A DNA stretch of 64,000 bases from Herpetosiphonaceae bacterium (GTDB taxonomy: Bacteria > Chloroflexota > Chloroflexia > Chloroflexales > Herpetosiphonaceae): assembly GCA_026003835.1 (NCBI GenBank), contig BPHZ01000008.1:109673-173672 (forward strand), written 5' to 3'. Within the stretch, counting starts at the first letter, position 1. Each line of letters opens with the position of its first letter. A program made the translations under genes and the position numbers. Below, piece by piece: positions 1 to 9,045 of this stretch. The notes beneath the pieces were generated by a model, which was not told the origin of the DNA, did not search any database, and saw only the letters and a list, made by a program, of their open reading frames with translations.

Positions 1-734
1 CGGATAAAATCGCGCGCCTCCACGACCTGAGCATAGTCGACACCCAAAGCCTGAGCAATAGCGCCATAGCGATGCTCACCCAGATCCTTCCAATGATGAC
101 AGATAATCGTCTCAACCAGCGGATGGGTCACACCCTCCTGTTCCAGGCGACGAAGCTGAAGCAGCAGGCATTCAGGCACATTGCGAGCCCCAACCCCCAC
201 AGGTCCAACGTCCTGCAACTTAAGCAGCACCTGCTCAACACGAGCGGCATCGATCCCCAGTGAAGCAGCAGCATCCGCCACCGACCCATCAAGGTAGCCG
301 TGGTCGTCAAGGCAGCCAATCAAAAACTCAGCGATAAAGTGATCCTCTTGCGGCAGGCTCGCGCGCAAATCGCGGATCAACGTCTCACCCAGGCTCGGCG
401 GTGCCGCAATACGCATTAATGGATCAAACTCTTCGTCGGACGGGGCTGAAGCATAATCTTCTCGGTCAGCCTCGGCCGTGCGTAAATCTTCCTGAAGACA
501 GTAGATGCAGGTAACACCGCTCAAGGAGCGGCCACAGCGCGGGCAGATGGTTTCCTCCTCCTGCTCTGTCATCTCTAACGCCGGATTTTCCTCAAGTTCC
601 CGCTGGATCAGCTGCTGAAGCTCAACAGTCGAAAGAATCAGCATATTATTCAGCGCGATCAGGGCAGGGGAGGCCCGCATCGTCTGCTGCTGCTGCTGCT
701 GCTGCTCAGCAGTCATGCCCATACTTATTTCCAT
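1..734 (-). CDS. rpoN: RNA polymerase sigma-54 factor, partial (3' end outside window)
   Basis: The first 244 residues of sigma-54 are present; the core-binding remainder and the DNA-binding RpoN box lie beyond the window edge. Region I is recognisable: a Gln-rich N-terminus with seven consecutive Gln (a CAG run), then LIQRELEENPALE, the typical sigma-54 N-terminal signature. Directly after it, around residues 60-80, sits CPRC-x9-CIYC, a Zn-ribbon-like four-Cys motif that is not part of classical RpoN. The core-binding region begins near residue 105 (ETLIRDLRASLP). The start at 734 is preceded by GGAAGGAG. The gene lies 67 bp downstream of a sigma-54 activator on the same strand, so the two are probably co-transcribed. 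The identification is firm; the role of the Cys motif is unknown. Confidence 0.93.
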   Translation of the reverse strand, partial: MEISMGMTAEQQQQQQQTMRASPALIALNNMLILSTVELQQLIQRELEENPALEMTEQEEETICPRCGRSLSGVTCIYCLQEDLRTAEADREDYASAPSDEEFDPLMRIAAPPSLGETLIRDLRASLPQEDHFIAEFLIGCLDDHGYLDGSVADAAASLGIDAARVEQVLLKLQDVGPVGVGARNVPECLLLQLRRLEQEGVTHPLVETIICHHWKDLGEHRYGAIAQALGVDYAQVVEARDFI

Positions 735-801
735 AAACTCCTTCCTCCACAGCTACACGCAGGTAGCTCTCTCGGAACGTATCCGGCGGGACGGTAAGGA
801 A

Positions 802-2223
802 TCAGGCAGCAGTCGGCAGCGGTGGTTCAGGCTGCCCAAATTTTATATAGCGCCGCATGCGCTCTTCAAGATCTTCAAGGCTCAACCCAAGCCGCTCGGC
901 AGCCTCACGTGTATTGCCACCCGAGAGGCGCAGCGCTTCATGGAGCATCCAGTGCTCGACCTCCTGCAGAACACTCTGCAGTGAGGTACCATCCCGCAAG
1001 CGGCTTCCCAAATCGATCTGCATCGATGGGTTGGTCTGAGGCTCAAGCGAAAGATGTTCGCTTGTGATTACTTTCCCCTGAGACAGAATCACAGCTCGCT
1101 CAATTTCGTGTTCGAGCTGGCGCACATTCCCAGGCCAATCGTAGGCGATCAATCGCTCCATCGCCTCCTCTGAGATCTTCGTCGCCGGACTGCCGGCCAT
1201 ATAGCGATACTTATCCAAGAAGTATTCCACCAACAGCGGGATATCGCCATGGCGCTCTCGCAGCGGCGGCATATGGATGTTGATGACATTCAGTCGATAG
1301 TAGAGATCCTCGCGGAAATTCCCTTTCCGCACCTCCTCCGCAAGATCAATATTCGTCGCAGCCAGGACACGGACATTGACCTTAACCGTCGTCGTGCCGC
1401 CGACGCGCTCAAACTCGCGCTCCTGCAGAACGCGCAGCAGCTTCTTCTGGGTCGCGGGCGAAAGCTCGCCAACCTCATCAAGGAAGATTGTGCCGTTATG
1501 GGCCAGCTCAAAGCGACCCTTGCGTTGAGCCATGGCGCCCGTAAACGCGCCCTTCTCGTGGCCGAAAAGCTCACTCTCGAGCAGCGTCTCAGGTAGCGCT
1601 GCACAGTTGACTTTGATCAGCGGCCCGTTACGGCGGGACGAGTTGAGATGGATGGTCTGTGCTACAAGTTCCTTCCCGGTGCCGGTCTCGCCGGTGATCA
1701 GAACTGTCGCGTCGCTGGCGGCGACCCGGCCAATCGTCTTATAGACCTGCTGCATCGCAGGGCTACTGCCGATGATACGCTCCCTGGGATCAAACGGCCG
1801 CTGCTCCAGATCGCGCACTTTAGAGGCCAGCGCCTGGTGCTCGAAGACCCGCTGGACAAGCAGGACAACTTCTTCAACCTCGAACGGCTTGAGCAAATAG
1901 TCATACGCGCCGATCTGCATGGCACGAATCGCCGTTGAGGACGTCCCATGCGCTGTAATCATAATCACTGGAATGTCATCGCCGGCCTTTCGCAACTGCT
2001 CAAGGATAGCCAGGCCATCGCTGCCCGGCATCCGCACATCAAGCAGCAGCAGGTCGAAGTTGTTACCCTGGAGTCTGTTGAAGACCTCTCCACCACTGTG
2101 AGCAACCTCGACCGTATAGCCCTCCTCGGTCAAGAGGTCATGAAGCAGGGTGCTAATACCCTCGTCGTCATCGGCGACGAGAATGCGCCGCTGATCATTT
2201 GTCTGGTGTTTGGTCACACGCAA
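802..2223 (-). CDS. NtrC-family sigma-54-dependent response regulator
   Basis: Three domains are visible. A receiver domain (about 13-125) carries the phospho-acceptor Asp near 62 in LLLLDVRMPG. An AAA+ domain (about 150-390) has Walker A GETGTGKE (about 178-185) and the sigma-54-contacting GAFTGA loop (about 225-230). A C-terminal Fis-type helix-turn-helix follows (about 430-465, NTREAAERLGLS). The length of 473 aa is normal for the NtrC/ZraR class. Such proteins remodel sigma-54 holoenzyme using ATP after phosphorylation by a sensor kinase. No partner kinase is adjacent, but rpoN itself follows directly, which suggests the pair acts as a regulatory unit. A promoter candidate lies at 2309-2337. 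Target genes cannot be inferred. Confidence 0.95.
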   Translation of the reverse strand: MRVTKHQTNDQRRILVADDDEGISTLLHDLLTEEGYTVEVAHSGGEVFNRLQGNNFDLLLLDVRMPGSDGLAILEQLRKAGDDIPVIMITAHGTSSTAIRAMQIGAYDYLLKPFEVEEVVLLVQRVFEHQALASKVRDLEQRPFDPRERIIGSSPAMQQVYKTIGRVAASDATVLITGETGTGKELVAQTIHLNSSRRNGPLIKVNCAALPETLLESELFGHEKGAFTGAMAQRKGRFELAHNGTIFLDEVGELSPATQKKLLRVLQEREFERVGGTTTVKVNVRVLAATNIDLAEEVRKGNFREDLYYRLNVINIHMPPLRERHGDIPLLVEYFLDKYRYMAGSPATKISEEAMERLIAYDWPGNVRQLEHEIERAVILSQGKVITSEHLSLEPQTNPSMQIDLGSRLRDGTSLQSVLQEVEHWMLHEALRLSGGNTREAAERLGLSLEDLEERMRRYIKFGQPEPPLPTAA

Positions 2224-2308
2224 CTCCTACTGGAAACTACTTCTACCTCGCAGATATCTCTGCCAACAACCCTCTCGCTGAAAATCTTATGTCAGGTTCC
2301 TGGTTTTT

Positions 2309-2337
2309 AGTATAGTGGATTAGTAGAGGCGGCGCAA
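2309..2337 (-). promoter_or_regulatory. sigma-70-type promoter for the activator/rpoN operon
   Basis: On the minus strand, TTGCGC (2332-2337) and TATACT (2309-2314) are separated by 17 bp. The start codon of the response regulator lies about 85 bp downstream. Assigned by consensus only. Confidence 0.5.
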
Positions 2338-2349
2338 TAGACACGGATC

Positions 2350-2377
2350 GCCCGGCGAGGCGGCTACCCCGCCGGGC
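2350..2377 (-). terminator. hairpin after murA
   Basis: GCCCGGCG at 2350-2357 pairs with CGCCGGGC at 2370-2377 across a 12-nt loop, five bases beyond the murA stop codon. There is no clear U-tract, so it may terminate weakly or only protect the transcript end. Confidence 0.5.
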
Positions 2378-2382
2378 TCCTC

Positions 2383-3666
2383 CTAAACCGTAACACGGCG
2401 TATGCGCGCCCCAAGCGCAGCCAGCCGCTCGTCGATCTGCGCATAGCCCCGATCGATCTGAGTGATGTTATAGATTGTGCTCTTACCCTGAGCGCACAGC
2501 GCAGCAATTAACAGCGACATACCGGCCCGGATATCCGGGCTATTGAGACGCTCGCCATAGAGCTGTGAGCGCCCCACAACGACAGCTCGATGGGGATCGC
2601 ACAGGATAATGCTGGCCCCCATGCTGATCAACTCGTCGACGAAGAAGAGGCGGCTGGGAAACATCTTCTCATGGATGAGCACCGTGCCTCGTGATTGGGT
2701 CGCCACTGTCAGTGCAATGCTCAACAGATCGGAGGGAAATCCCGGCCAGGGCGAGTCGTCGATCTTGGGAACGGCGCCGTGAGCCCCCTGCCTGACGACC
2801 AACTCCTGCTCGGCGGGGACGATGATATCGTCGCCCTCGTCGTACCAGGTGACGCCAAGCTTGCCGAAAGCGATGCGCGTCATGCGATGCTCCTGGGGAC
2901 GGGCGCCGACGATACGCAGCTCACTGCCGGTCACTGCCGCCAATCCAATGAACGATCCAACCTCCATATAGTCCGGGCCGATGGTAAAATCGGCGCTGTG
3001 CAGCTTGCTAACCCCCTCAATCGTCAGGCAATTGGTGCCGATCCCGCTAATTCTGGCGCCCATCGCATTGAGACAGTGGCAAAGATCCTGGACGTGTGGC
3101 TCTGAGGCAGCATTAGCGATAATCGTAGTGCCCTCGGCCATCACCGCCGCCAGGATCGCCTGCTCGGTGCCGGTGACACTCATCTCGTCGAGGAAGATTT
3201 CCGTGCCACGCAGCCCTTCGGTGCGCAGCTCATAGTCAGTCGGCGTGATCTCAACGCTGGCGCCAAGGGAACGCAGCGCGAGGAAATGTGTGTCCAGCGG
3301 GCGTGGGCCGATGCGATCACCGCCGGGGCGACGCAGACGCACGTAGCCACGCCGGGCCAGCAGTGGACCGGCCAGAAGAATCGAGGTTCGGATACGGCTG
3401 CACAGCTCAGGATCGGGCTCTTGCGTGCCGATCGATGCTGCATTGAGGCGCAACACACCAGGTCCATCCTGATCGATAACCACGCCCAGCCCCTCCAGGA
3501 TCCGTCGCTTCGTCCGCACATCGCCGATATCCGGGATGTTCCTGAGCGTTAGCGGCTCGGAGCTGAGCAGCGACGCCGCCAGGAGTGGTAACGCGGCATT
3601 TTTATTTCCGGCTGGAGTGATCGACCCGTTTAGTCGATAGCCACCCTCGATGACAAATGCTTCCAC
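2383..3666 (-). CDS. murA: UDP-N-acetylglucosamine 1-carboxyvinyltransferase
   Basis: Catalyses the first committed step of peptidoglycan synthesis: transfer of enolpyruvate from PEP to UDP-GlcNAc in the cytoplasm. The 427 residues match the family length. Landmarks are the N-terminal NKNAALP loop (about 21-27), which contains the conserved Lys, and the mobile active-site loop [14 protein letters not shown] (about 112-125). At the position of the catalytic Cys (Cys115 in E. coli, in GGCTIG) this protein has Asp117 (GGDRIG). Cys-to-Asp at this site is the known natural fosfomycin-insensitive variant of Mycobacterium, Chlamydia and Borrelia. The gene stands alone between the sigma-54 activator and a membrane protein on the same strand. 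Confidence 0.96.
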   Translation of the reverse strand: MEAFVIEGGYRLNGSITPAGNKNAALPLLAASLLSSEPLTLRNIPDIGDVRTKRRILEGLGVVIDQDGPGVLRLNAASIGTQEPDPELCSRIRTSILLAGPLLARRGYVRLRRPGGDRIGPRPLDTHFLALRSLGASVEITPTDYELRTEGLRGTEIFLDEMSVTGTEQAILAAVMAEGTTIIANAASEPHVQDLCHCLNAMGARISGIGTNCLTIEGVSKLHSADFTIGPDYMEVGSFIGLAAVTGSELRIVGARPQEHRMTRIAFGKLGVTWYDEGDDIIVPAEQELVVRQGAHGAVPKIDDSPWPGFPSDLLSIALTVATQSRGTVLIHEKMFPSRLFFVDELISMGASIILCDPHRAVVVGRSQLYGERLNSPDIRAGMSLLIAALCAQGKSTIYNITQIDRGYAQIDERLAALGARIRRVTV

Positions 3667-3783
3667 GAAGAACCTCCGTTAAAGCCCCCGGCTTTCAACG
3701 AAACGGGGCGAACAAGATAACCACGATGGAGTGTACGTAGAGGGAAGCGCCGTTCCCTCAAAACCCTCGCCGCTTCGACAGCG

Positions 3784-4904
3784 CTATGGGCGTTTCTCGC
3801 CCTCGGTCACGGGCTCTTGTTCCGCTGTGGCCGGCTGCTCCTTCCCAGGCAGCAGACGCCGGATAGGCCCCGGCACAAACCGGCGCACGCTATCCAGCAC
3901 GCCACCCTCCGGCCGGTGACGCTCGATCAGCTCATGAGCCCGCTCGCGGCCCTCTTTCAGCGCGTCGCGCATCAGCGTGCGTGAGCGCGCTGCGGGCCAC
4001 GATCTCGCCCTGCGCATACCAGCGCCAGGCGACAACACCAACAGTGTAGGTGCCGGCGTAGGCCACTGCCACCTTCGGCACCAGGCCAAAGCCAGGGATC
4101 AGGCCGACCAGCTCACGCGCCAGCTGCCGCCACAGGAAGCCCCCCACCGATCACCGGCATAATCTCTTGCATCTGCGCGGTAAAATCAGCGGGAGCCCCC
4201 ATCGCCAGCGCGAGCCTGTAGACCATCAGCGCCTGATTTTTGGTCAGGACGATCATATCGGCAGCGACCAGTGGAATATTAAGGATCGGTACGAGCTGGG
4301 GAATGCCCGAAGTCAGAGCGTACATTGCGTTGCTGCGGGAGATCTCGCCAACCACCATTCGCGCGAGAACCGGACGTAGTCCGGCCAGGCGGCGCGCCGC
4401 CGCTAACCGCCGATCATCGGGCAACAGCTCGACAATCGCTTCACTGAGGCGATCCAGCGAGCCGTCGGCTCGATCAAGATACACCACGCGCTGGCCGCTC
4501 CAATCGGGAGCAGGCGTCCCAGGGCTTGCCAATGGGAGCTGGAATCCGCCGGAGACGACAACTAGCAGCGGAGCATCCACCATGATCAACTTCTCATAGG
4601 CCATGTACTCGTCATCACGCAAGGGTCGCTGGGCCGAGAGAACCAGGATCAGCAGATCGGCCCTGCTCAGCTCGCCCTGGCGCTCGCGGGCAAGGGGCAG
4701 CCATAGCTCTTGCAACGGATCGGGGCCGAGGGCCGGATAGCGGTACGTGCCCATCCCATCGCGCAGCAGCCGGGCCAGCGGAGCCCGCAGCTCGTCGTCG
4801 CCTACCAGCACAATTTGCAGCGGCTGCTCAGCCTCCTCGCGGATAGCCTGGACATCGATCTCCTTGACTGTTCGCCAGACGTTGCCAATGGTTCCTAAGC
4901 GCAT
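3784..4904 (-). pseudogene. DUF697-type membrane protein with degenerate GTPase-like domain, two frameshifts
   Basis: The N-terminal half looks like a small GTPase fold without a working P-loop: VLVGDDELRAPL stands where GxxxxGKS would be. The C-terminal half resembles the DUF697/YcjF membrane domain (SGIPQLVPILNIPLVAADMIVLTKNQ..., then GLIPGFGLVPKVAVAYAGTY). The reading frame changes twice. Near 4136 one extra G in a run of six G (coding strand) separates ...MPVIGGG from FLWRQLARELVG. Near 3990 one more extra base is needed to reach ...RTLMRDALKEGRERAHELIERH. The ATG at 4904, about 14 nt after a GAGGAGG ribosome site, is preferred over an upstream ATG at 5015 that would run across the promoter-like region. 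Either a recent pseudogene or a sequencing error; the function is unknown. Confidence 0.7.
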
Positions 4905-4949
4905 CAATGTCGATCGTCCTCCTCGTAGATTGGCCTCCTTGCCTGCTCC

Positions 4950-4955
4950 ATTATA
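4950..4955 (-). promoter_or_regulatory. -10 element upstream of the DUF697 gene
   Basis: TATAAT on the minus strand, about 45 bp before the chosen start. No convincing -35 is seen. The diverging YtxH-like gene begins 120 bp to the right. Confidence 0.35.
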
Positions 4956-5074
4956 CTCTACAGCCATAGCCAGAACTATGCCGCGCTTCCCAATTGGACA
5001 CACCCCTGGTATCATTTTTGCTAGATCGTAACGCCAGCAATAGGCCAGTCTGTAGCACGCGTAGGGAGGCGTGT

Positions 5075-5389
5075 ATGATCAAACACGTTTTCAAATCGAT
5101 CTGGATCGCTCTGCGATCCTTTAGTCTCGGGCTCCTGATCGGGCTACTGGCGGCTCCACGCAAGGGCAGTGAGACCCGCCAGATCATCTACGACCGGTCG
5201 ATGAGGTTGTTCGACGGTCTGATGCCCTCCGCAGAGCGAACCCGCTTCGCCGGCTCGGCAGCCCACGAGCAAGGACGCCGGCTCGAGAAAGAGGAGTATT
5301 GGGAGAGCGGGGCGGCGCCGGAAGATCGCCCCATCGATCTGGAGGGCGACAGAGCCCGCCAGCGCGGCGAAAGCGAGCAGATTTTCTGA
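5075..5389 (+). CDS. YtxH-like small membrane-anchored protein
   Basis: 104 residues. One hydrophobic helix near the N-terminus (about 7-28, IALRSFSLGLLIGLLAAPRKG) ends in the AAPRKGSETR signature seen in YtxH-type proteins. It is followed by a charged, Arg/Glu-rich cytoplasmic tail without recognisable domains. The ATG at 5075 follows GTAGGGAGG at good spacing; an upstream in-frame ATG at 4994 would extend across the divergent promoter region. The rhomboid protease gene follows 70 bp downstream on the same strand. YtxH proteins have been linked to stress or envelope functions, but no mechanism can be assigned here. Confidence 0.7.
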   Translation: MIKHVFKSIWIALRSFSLGLLIGLLAAPRKGSETRQIIYDRSMRLFDGLMPSAERTRFAGSAAHEQGRRLEKEEYWESGAAPEDRPIDLEGDRARQRGESEQIF

Positions 5390-5459
5390 CGTCCGTTTGT
5401 AGCATACCAGGCGCCCGAGCGCTGACCAGCTTCCCCCGACCCAAACAAAGGAGCTTTCG

Positions 5460-6140
5460 ATGTTTCCAATAGGCGATGAAAACAGACGCGGCCACATTGT
5501 ACCCTGGATAACGTACCTGTTGATCGTAGCCAACGTCTTTGTCTTTCTCTACGAGGTCTCGCTCGGCGCCCAAAGCAACGCCTTAGAGGATTTTATCTTC
5601 CGCTATGGAACAGTCCCTGAGGAGGTTTCGCGCGGCGAAGATCTCTTTACTCTCTTCACCTCGATGTTCCTCCATGGCGGCTGGTCGCATCTGCTGGGCA
5701 ATATGCTCTTTCTGTGGGTTTTCGGCGATAACATCGAGGATGCCTTCGGCCATCTCGGCTATCTCTTTTTCTATCTGTTCGCCGGCCTGGCGGCGAGCCT
5801 GGCGCAGGTTGTTTCCAACCCCGACAGCCCGGTTCCCGGTATCGGCGCCTCCGGCGCTATTGCCGGCATCCTTGGCGCGTATCTGATCTTCTTCCACTCG
5901 AACCGTGTTCGTGTATTGATCGGCTACTTTATCACCGAGGTTCCGGCGTGGGTGGTCCTGCTCCTGTGGATCGCCACTCAGTTCATCAGCGTGGGACAGA
6001 TCACTGAGCAACCCCAAGGGGCCGGCGGCGTTGCTTACTGGGCACACATCGGCGGCTTTATGGCCGGCCTGATCGTTGCCCTTGTGCTTCGCGGAAGAGT
6101 TCGCCCCCAGCAGCGACCGTACCGCAGCTATTCGCGTTAG
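5460..6140 (+). CDS. rhomboid family intramembrane serine protease
   Basis: 226 residues with about six membrane helices. The catalytic dyad is visible: Ser131 in GIGASGAIAG and His196 in YWAHIGGF. The supporting HGGWSHLLGN motif (72-81) sits in the second helix. Rhomboids cleave single-pass membrane proteins inside the bilayer; the substrate cannot be inferred. The short charged C-terminus (RGRVRPQQRPYRSYSR) is probably cytoplasmic. Start supported by AAAGGAG 6 nt upstream. A strong hairpin lies just beyond the stop. Confidence 0.95.
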   Translation: MFPIGDENRRGHIVPWITYLLIVANVFVFLYEVSLGAQSNALEDFIFRYGTVPEEVSRGEDLFTLFTSMFLHGGWSHLLGNMLFLWVFGDNIEDAFGHLGYLFFYLFAGLAASLAQVVSNPDSPVPGIGASGAIAGILGAYLIFFHSNRVRVLIGYFITEVPAWVVLLLWIATQFISVGQITEQPQGAGGVAYWAHIGGFMAGLIVALVLRGRVRPQQRPYRSYSR

Positions 6141-6166
6141 CTCATACACCTTAACGAGGCTGGAAA

Positions 6167-6201
6167 ACGGCAGCCAGGCGCTTCCACTGCCTGGCTGCCG
6201 T
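6167..6201. terminator. hairpin between convergent genes
   Basis: A 13-bp perfect stem (6167-6179 with 6189-6201, ACGGCAGCCAGGC and its complement) with a 9-nt loop. It lies between the rhomboid gene (plus) and the ABC transporter operon (minus), so it may serve both directions. There is no strong T-run. I see no gene in the remaining sequence up to 6388. Confidence 0.65.
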
Positions 6202-6388
6202 CGCTTGTGTAGCCCACAATAGAAGCTACGACAATTCCTCCTACCTCTAGGAATATCCCTTGCGGCCGGTTAAAGAGCTCTCCCGTGATACGCGGTGATC
6301 GAGAGGGTAGGACACCCCAAAGGAGTTCTTCAACCCCGACAACCTCAGACGAACCCTGCGCAGGGCCGGGATACACTAACCAGCTGCT

Positions 6389-7978
6389 TTAATGGGTCTC
6401 GCCTGGAGCCAGATGTTCATGCTTGACGCCCGCCGGCTCGATTAAAGGGGCATCAGAGCCGGCCATCAGCAGACCAAGCTGCTCACGAGTTGCACTGGCG
6501 GCTGGCAGAACCGCGACGATTTTACCCTTATACATAACAGCAATGCGATCAGACAGCGCCATAATCTCGTCAAGCTCCGCCGAGACAAGCAGGACAGCGG
6601 TGCCGGAGTCGCGTTCGTTGATGATCTGCTGGTGGATGAACTCGATAGAGCCAACATCGACGCCTCGCGTGGGCTGAGCGGCGATCAGCAGCTTCAGCGG
6701 GCGCGAAAGTTCTCGCGCGATAATCACCTTCTGCTTATTGCCGCCGGAGAGCGTGGCGACAGGGACCTCGGGGCCGGGCGTGCGGATATCATATTCCTTA
6801 ATGCGCTTCTCGGCATTCTCCAGGATATGCTCCTGGTTGAGCACGATCCCCTTTGCAAAAGGTGGCTGGTAATAGCGGTTGAGAACCAGGTTATCGGCGA
6901 CGCTGTAGCTCAACACCAGGCCATGTTCCTGGCGATCCTCGGGTACATGGCCGACCTCCGCCTCAAAGATACGCCGCGGTAAAGCGCCGGACAGGTTGTT
7001 GCCCAGGACGCTCACCCTGCCACCTTTGACTGCCCGCAGCCCGGTCAGCGCCTCGACAAGCTCGGACTGGCCGTTGCCCTGCACGCCCGCGATCCCCAGC
7101 ACTTCTCCAGCGCAGACGGCAAAGCTAACCCCATTGACCACCTGATGGCCGCGATCATCATCGACGGTCAGCTCTTCCACAACCAGCACCGGGGCGCCCG
7201 GCTCGCGGGTCTGCTTCTCGACCTGCAAGATCACCGCCCTGCCGACCATCATCTCAGCCAGCGACTCGCGAGTTGCCTGATCGGGCGTCGTCTCGCCGAC
7301 GACCTTGCCACGCCTGAGCACCATAATGCGGTCGGCGACGGCAAAGACCTCACGCAGCTTGTGAGTAATGAAAATGATGGAGGTGCCCTGCTGCTTAAGC
7401 TCGCGCAGAACGACGAAGAGCTCATCTGCTTCCTGTGGCGTCAGCACCGCCGTCGGCTCATCGAGGATCAGGATTGAAGCATTCTTATAGAGAGCCTTGA
7501 TAATCTCGACCCGCTGCTGCTGGCCGACCGACAGATCCTTCACATAGGCATCGGGATCGACATCCAACCCATAGCGTTTGGAAAGCTCAAGGATACGCTG
7601 GCGCACAGAGGCAAGATCGAGTCTGCCACGCCGCATACGCTCATTACCCAAGGCAATATTCTCGGCAACGGTCATAACCGGAACAAGCTGGAAGTGCTGA
7701 TGCACCATTCCAATGCCCATGGCAATCGAATCGCTGGGGCTTTTGATACGTACAGGCTGACCATGGACATAAATCTCGCCGCTGTCCTGGTGATAGAGGC
7801 CGTAGAGAATATTCATCAAGGTCGTCTTACCGGCACCGTTCTCGCCCAGCAGCGCCAGGATCTCGCCCTTGTTAAGCTTAAGGTTCACATTCTCATTGGC
7901 GATCACGCCAGGAAAGATCTTGGTAATACTGCGGGCCTCCAGCACAACCTCGAGCGTCTCGGTAGCGGCGTTGGCCAT
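6389..7978 (-). CDS. nucleoside/simple-sugar-type ABC importer, duplicated ATP-binding subunit
   Basis: About 529 residues with two ABC domains, as in RbsA/YufO (NupO). The first domain has Walker A GENGAGKTT and signature LSVGQQQRVEI. The second has a degenerate Walker A (GVQGNGQSE) but an intact LSGGNKQKV signature, the usual asymmetry in this family. ILILDEPTAVLTP is the first Walker B/D-loop. The ATG at 7978 is chosen because GAGGTG lies 5 nt upstream; a start 12 nt earlier is possible. It is the last gene of a four-gene operon with two permeases and a BMP lipoprotein, so the likely substrate is a nucleoside or related purine compound (inferred from the BMP family). Confidence 0.92.
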   Translation of the reverse strand: MANAATETLEVVLEARSITKIFPGVIANENVNLKLNKGEILALLGENGAGKTTLMNILYGLYHQDSGEIYVHGQPVRIKSPSDSIAMGIGMVHQHFQLVPVMTVAENIALGNERMRRGRLDLASVRQRILELSKRYGLDVDPDAYVKDLSVGQQQRVEIIKALYKNASILILDEPTAVLTPQEADELFVVLRELKQQGTSIIFITHKLREVFAVADRIMVLRRGKVVGETTPDQATRESLAEMMVGRAVILQVEKQTREPGAPVLVVEELTVDDDRGHQVVNGVSFAVCAGEVLGIAGVQGNGQSELVEALTGLRAVKGGRVSVLGNNLSGALPRRIFEAEVGHVPEDRQEHGLVLSYSVADNLVLNRYYQPPFAKGIVLNQEHILENAEKRIKEYDIRTPGPEVPVATLSGGNKQKVIIARELSRPLKLLIAAQPTRGVDVGSIEFIHQQIINERDSGTAVLLVSAELDEIMALSDRIAVMYKGKIVAVLPAASATREQLGLLMAGSDAPLIEPAGVKHEHLAPGETH

Positions 7979-7992
7979 AGAACACCTCAAAA

Positions 7993-9042
7993 CTATTCCT
8001 TCTGATACGGCTGACCGATCGCTGCCGGCGGGAAAGCGCGGCCAACGACCCCAGCCACGACGATAATGGTCAGCAAGTAGGGGATCATGCCGATAATATG
8101 CGCGGAGATAGGCACGCCAAACTGCTGCGCGTTACTCTGGAACGCGCTGGCAGCGCCGAAGAGCAGCGCTGCGGCCCATCCACCGAAGGGCGTCCAGCCG
8201 CCGAAGATTAGCGCGGCAAGCGCAATAAAGCCACGGCCACTGGTCAGAAGTGGCTCAAACTGCGGGGTCGACTCGAGCGTAAAGTATGCGCCGCCGAGAC
8301 CGGCGATCAACCCACCGATAACGACGTTGGCGTAGCGCATTTTGAACACGTTGATGCCGACCGTATCCGCCGCGTGGGGATGCTCGCCGACGGCCCGCGT
8401 GCGCAGTCCCCATGTTGTATAGAAAAGCACATAGTGGGTGACAAAGACCAGAATAATTGCCATCCAGGCAATCGGCTTCTGGTTGAAGATCGGCCCAATC
8501 ACCGACACGTCCGAGAGTGCATCGATCGGTTTAAAGAAGAAGCCGATCACTGGACGATCTGCCAGGGATTCGATTGTGGGCGTCAGACCGGCGCTCTGGA
8601 TATCCACATCGCGACGGCGCAGCAGGAGATCATTGAAGTAGCCGGTGAGGCCAAAGGCCAGGATATTGATCACCGTGCCGCTAATAATCTGATCAACCTT
8701 GAACGTCACCGACAGCCAGGCATGGAGCAGCGCCATCATTCCACCACTCGCCATAGCCGCCAGGAGCCCCAGGATAAGGCTCTGTGTGTAAGCTCCCACG
8801 GTGTAGCCGACAAAGGCGGCGGTGAGCATCATACCCTCGATGGCGATATTCACCACGCCGCTGCGCTCGCAAAAGAGGCCGGCGAGCATCCCCAGCGTGA
8901 GCGGCGTCGCTACGCCAAGCGTCGTTGCCAGCATACTGGCAGCAACTGTCTCGTTCTCCAAAGTAGAGGGGCTGAGGTACATTGCGGCGCCGATAAGCAC
9001 AACAATAACAGCGAGGATAAACAGAAAACGCCCTCGAGTCAT
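7993..9042 (-). CDS. ABC importer permease (BMP/nucleoside type, YufQ/NupQ-like)
   Basis: 349 residues with about nine to ten hydrophobic helices. It belongs to the BPD_transp_2 permease class: LFCERSGVVNIAIEGMML (about 57-74) is the characteristic segment shared with ribose- and nucleoside-type permeases. An N-terminal helix (about 8-25) is followed by a short periplasmic stretch. Only 3 bp separate its start from the stop of the second permease gene, and the ATPase follows 14 bp after its own stop, which indicates tight operon organisation. Confidence 0.92.
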   Translation of the reverse strand: MTRGRFLFILAVIVVLIGAAMYLSPSTLENETVAASMLATTLGVATPLTLGMLAGLFCERSGVVNIAIEGMMLTAAFVGYTVGAYTQSLILGLLAAMASGGMMALLHAWLSVTFKVDQIISGTVINILAFGLTGYFNDLLLRRRDVDIQSAGLTPTIESLADRPVIGFFFKPIDALSDVSVIGPIFNQKPIAWMAIILVFVTHYVLFYTTWGLRTRAVGEHPHAADTVGINVFKMRYANVVIGGLIAGLGGAYFTLESTPQFEPLLTSGRGFIALAALIFGGWTPFGGWAAALLFGAASAFQSNAQQFGVPISAHIIGMIPYLLTIIVVAGVVGRAFPPAAIGQPYQKE

Positions 9043-9045
9043 CGA

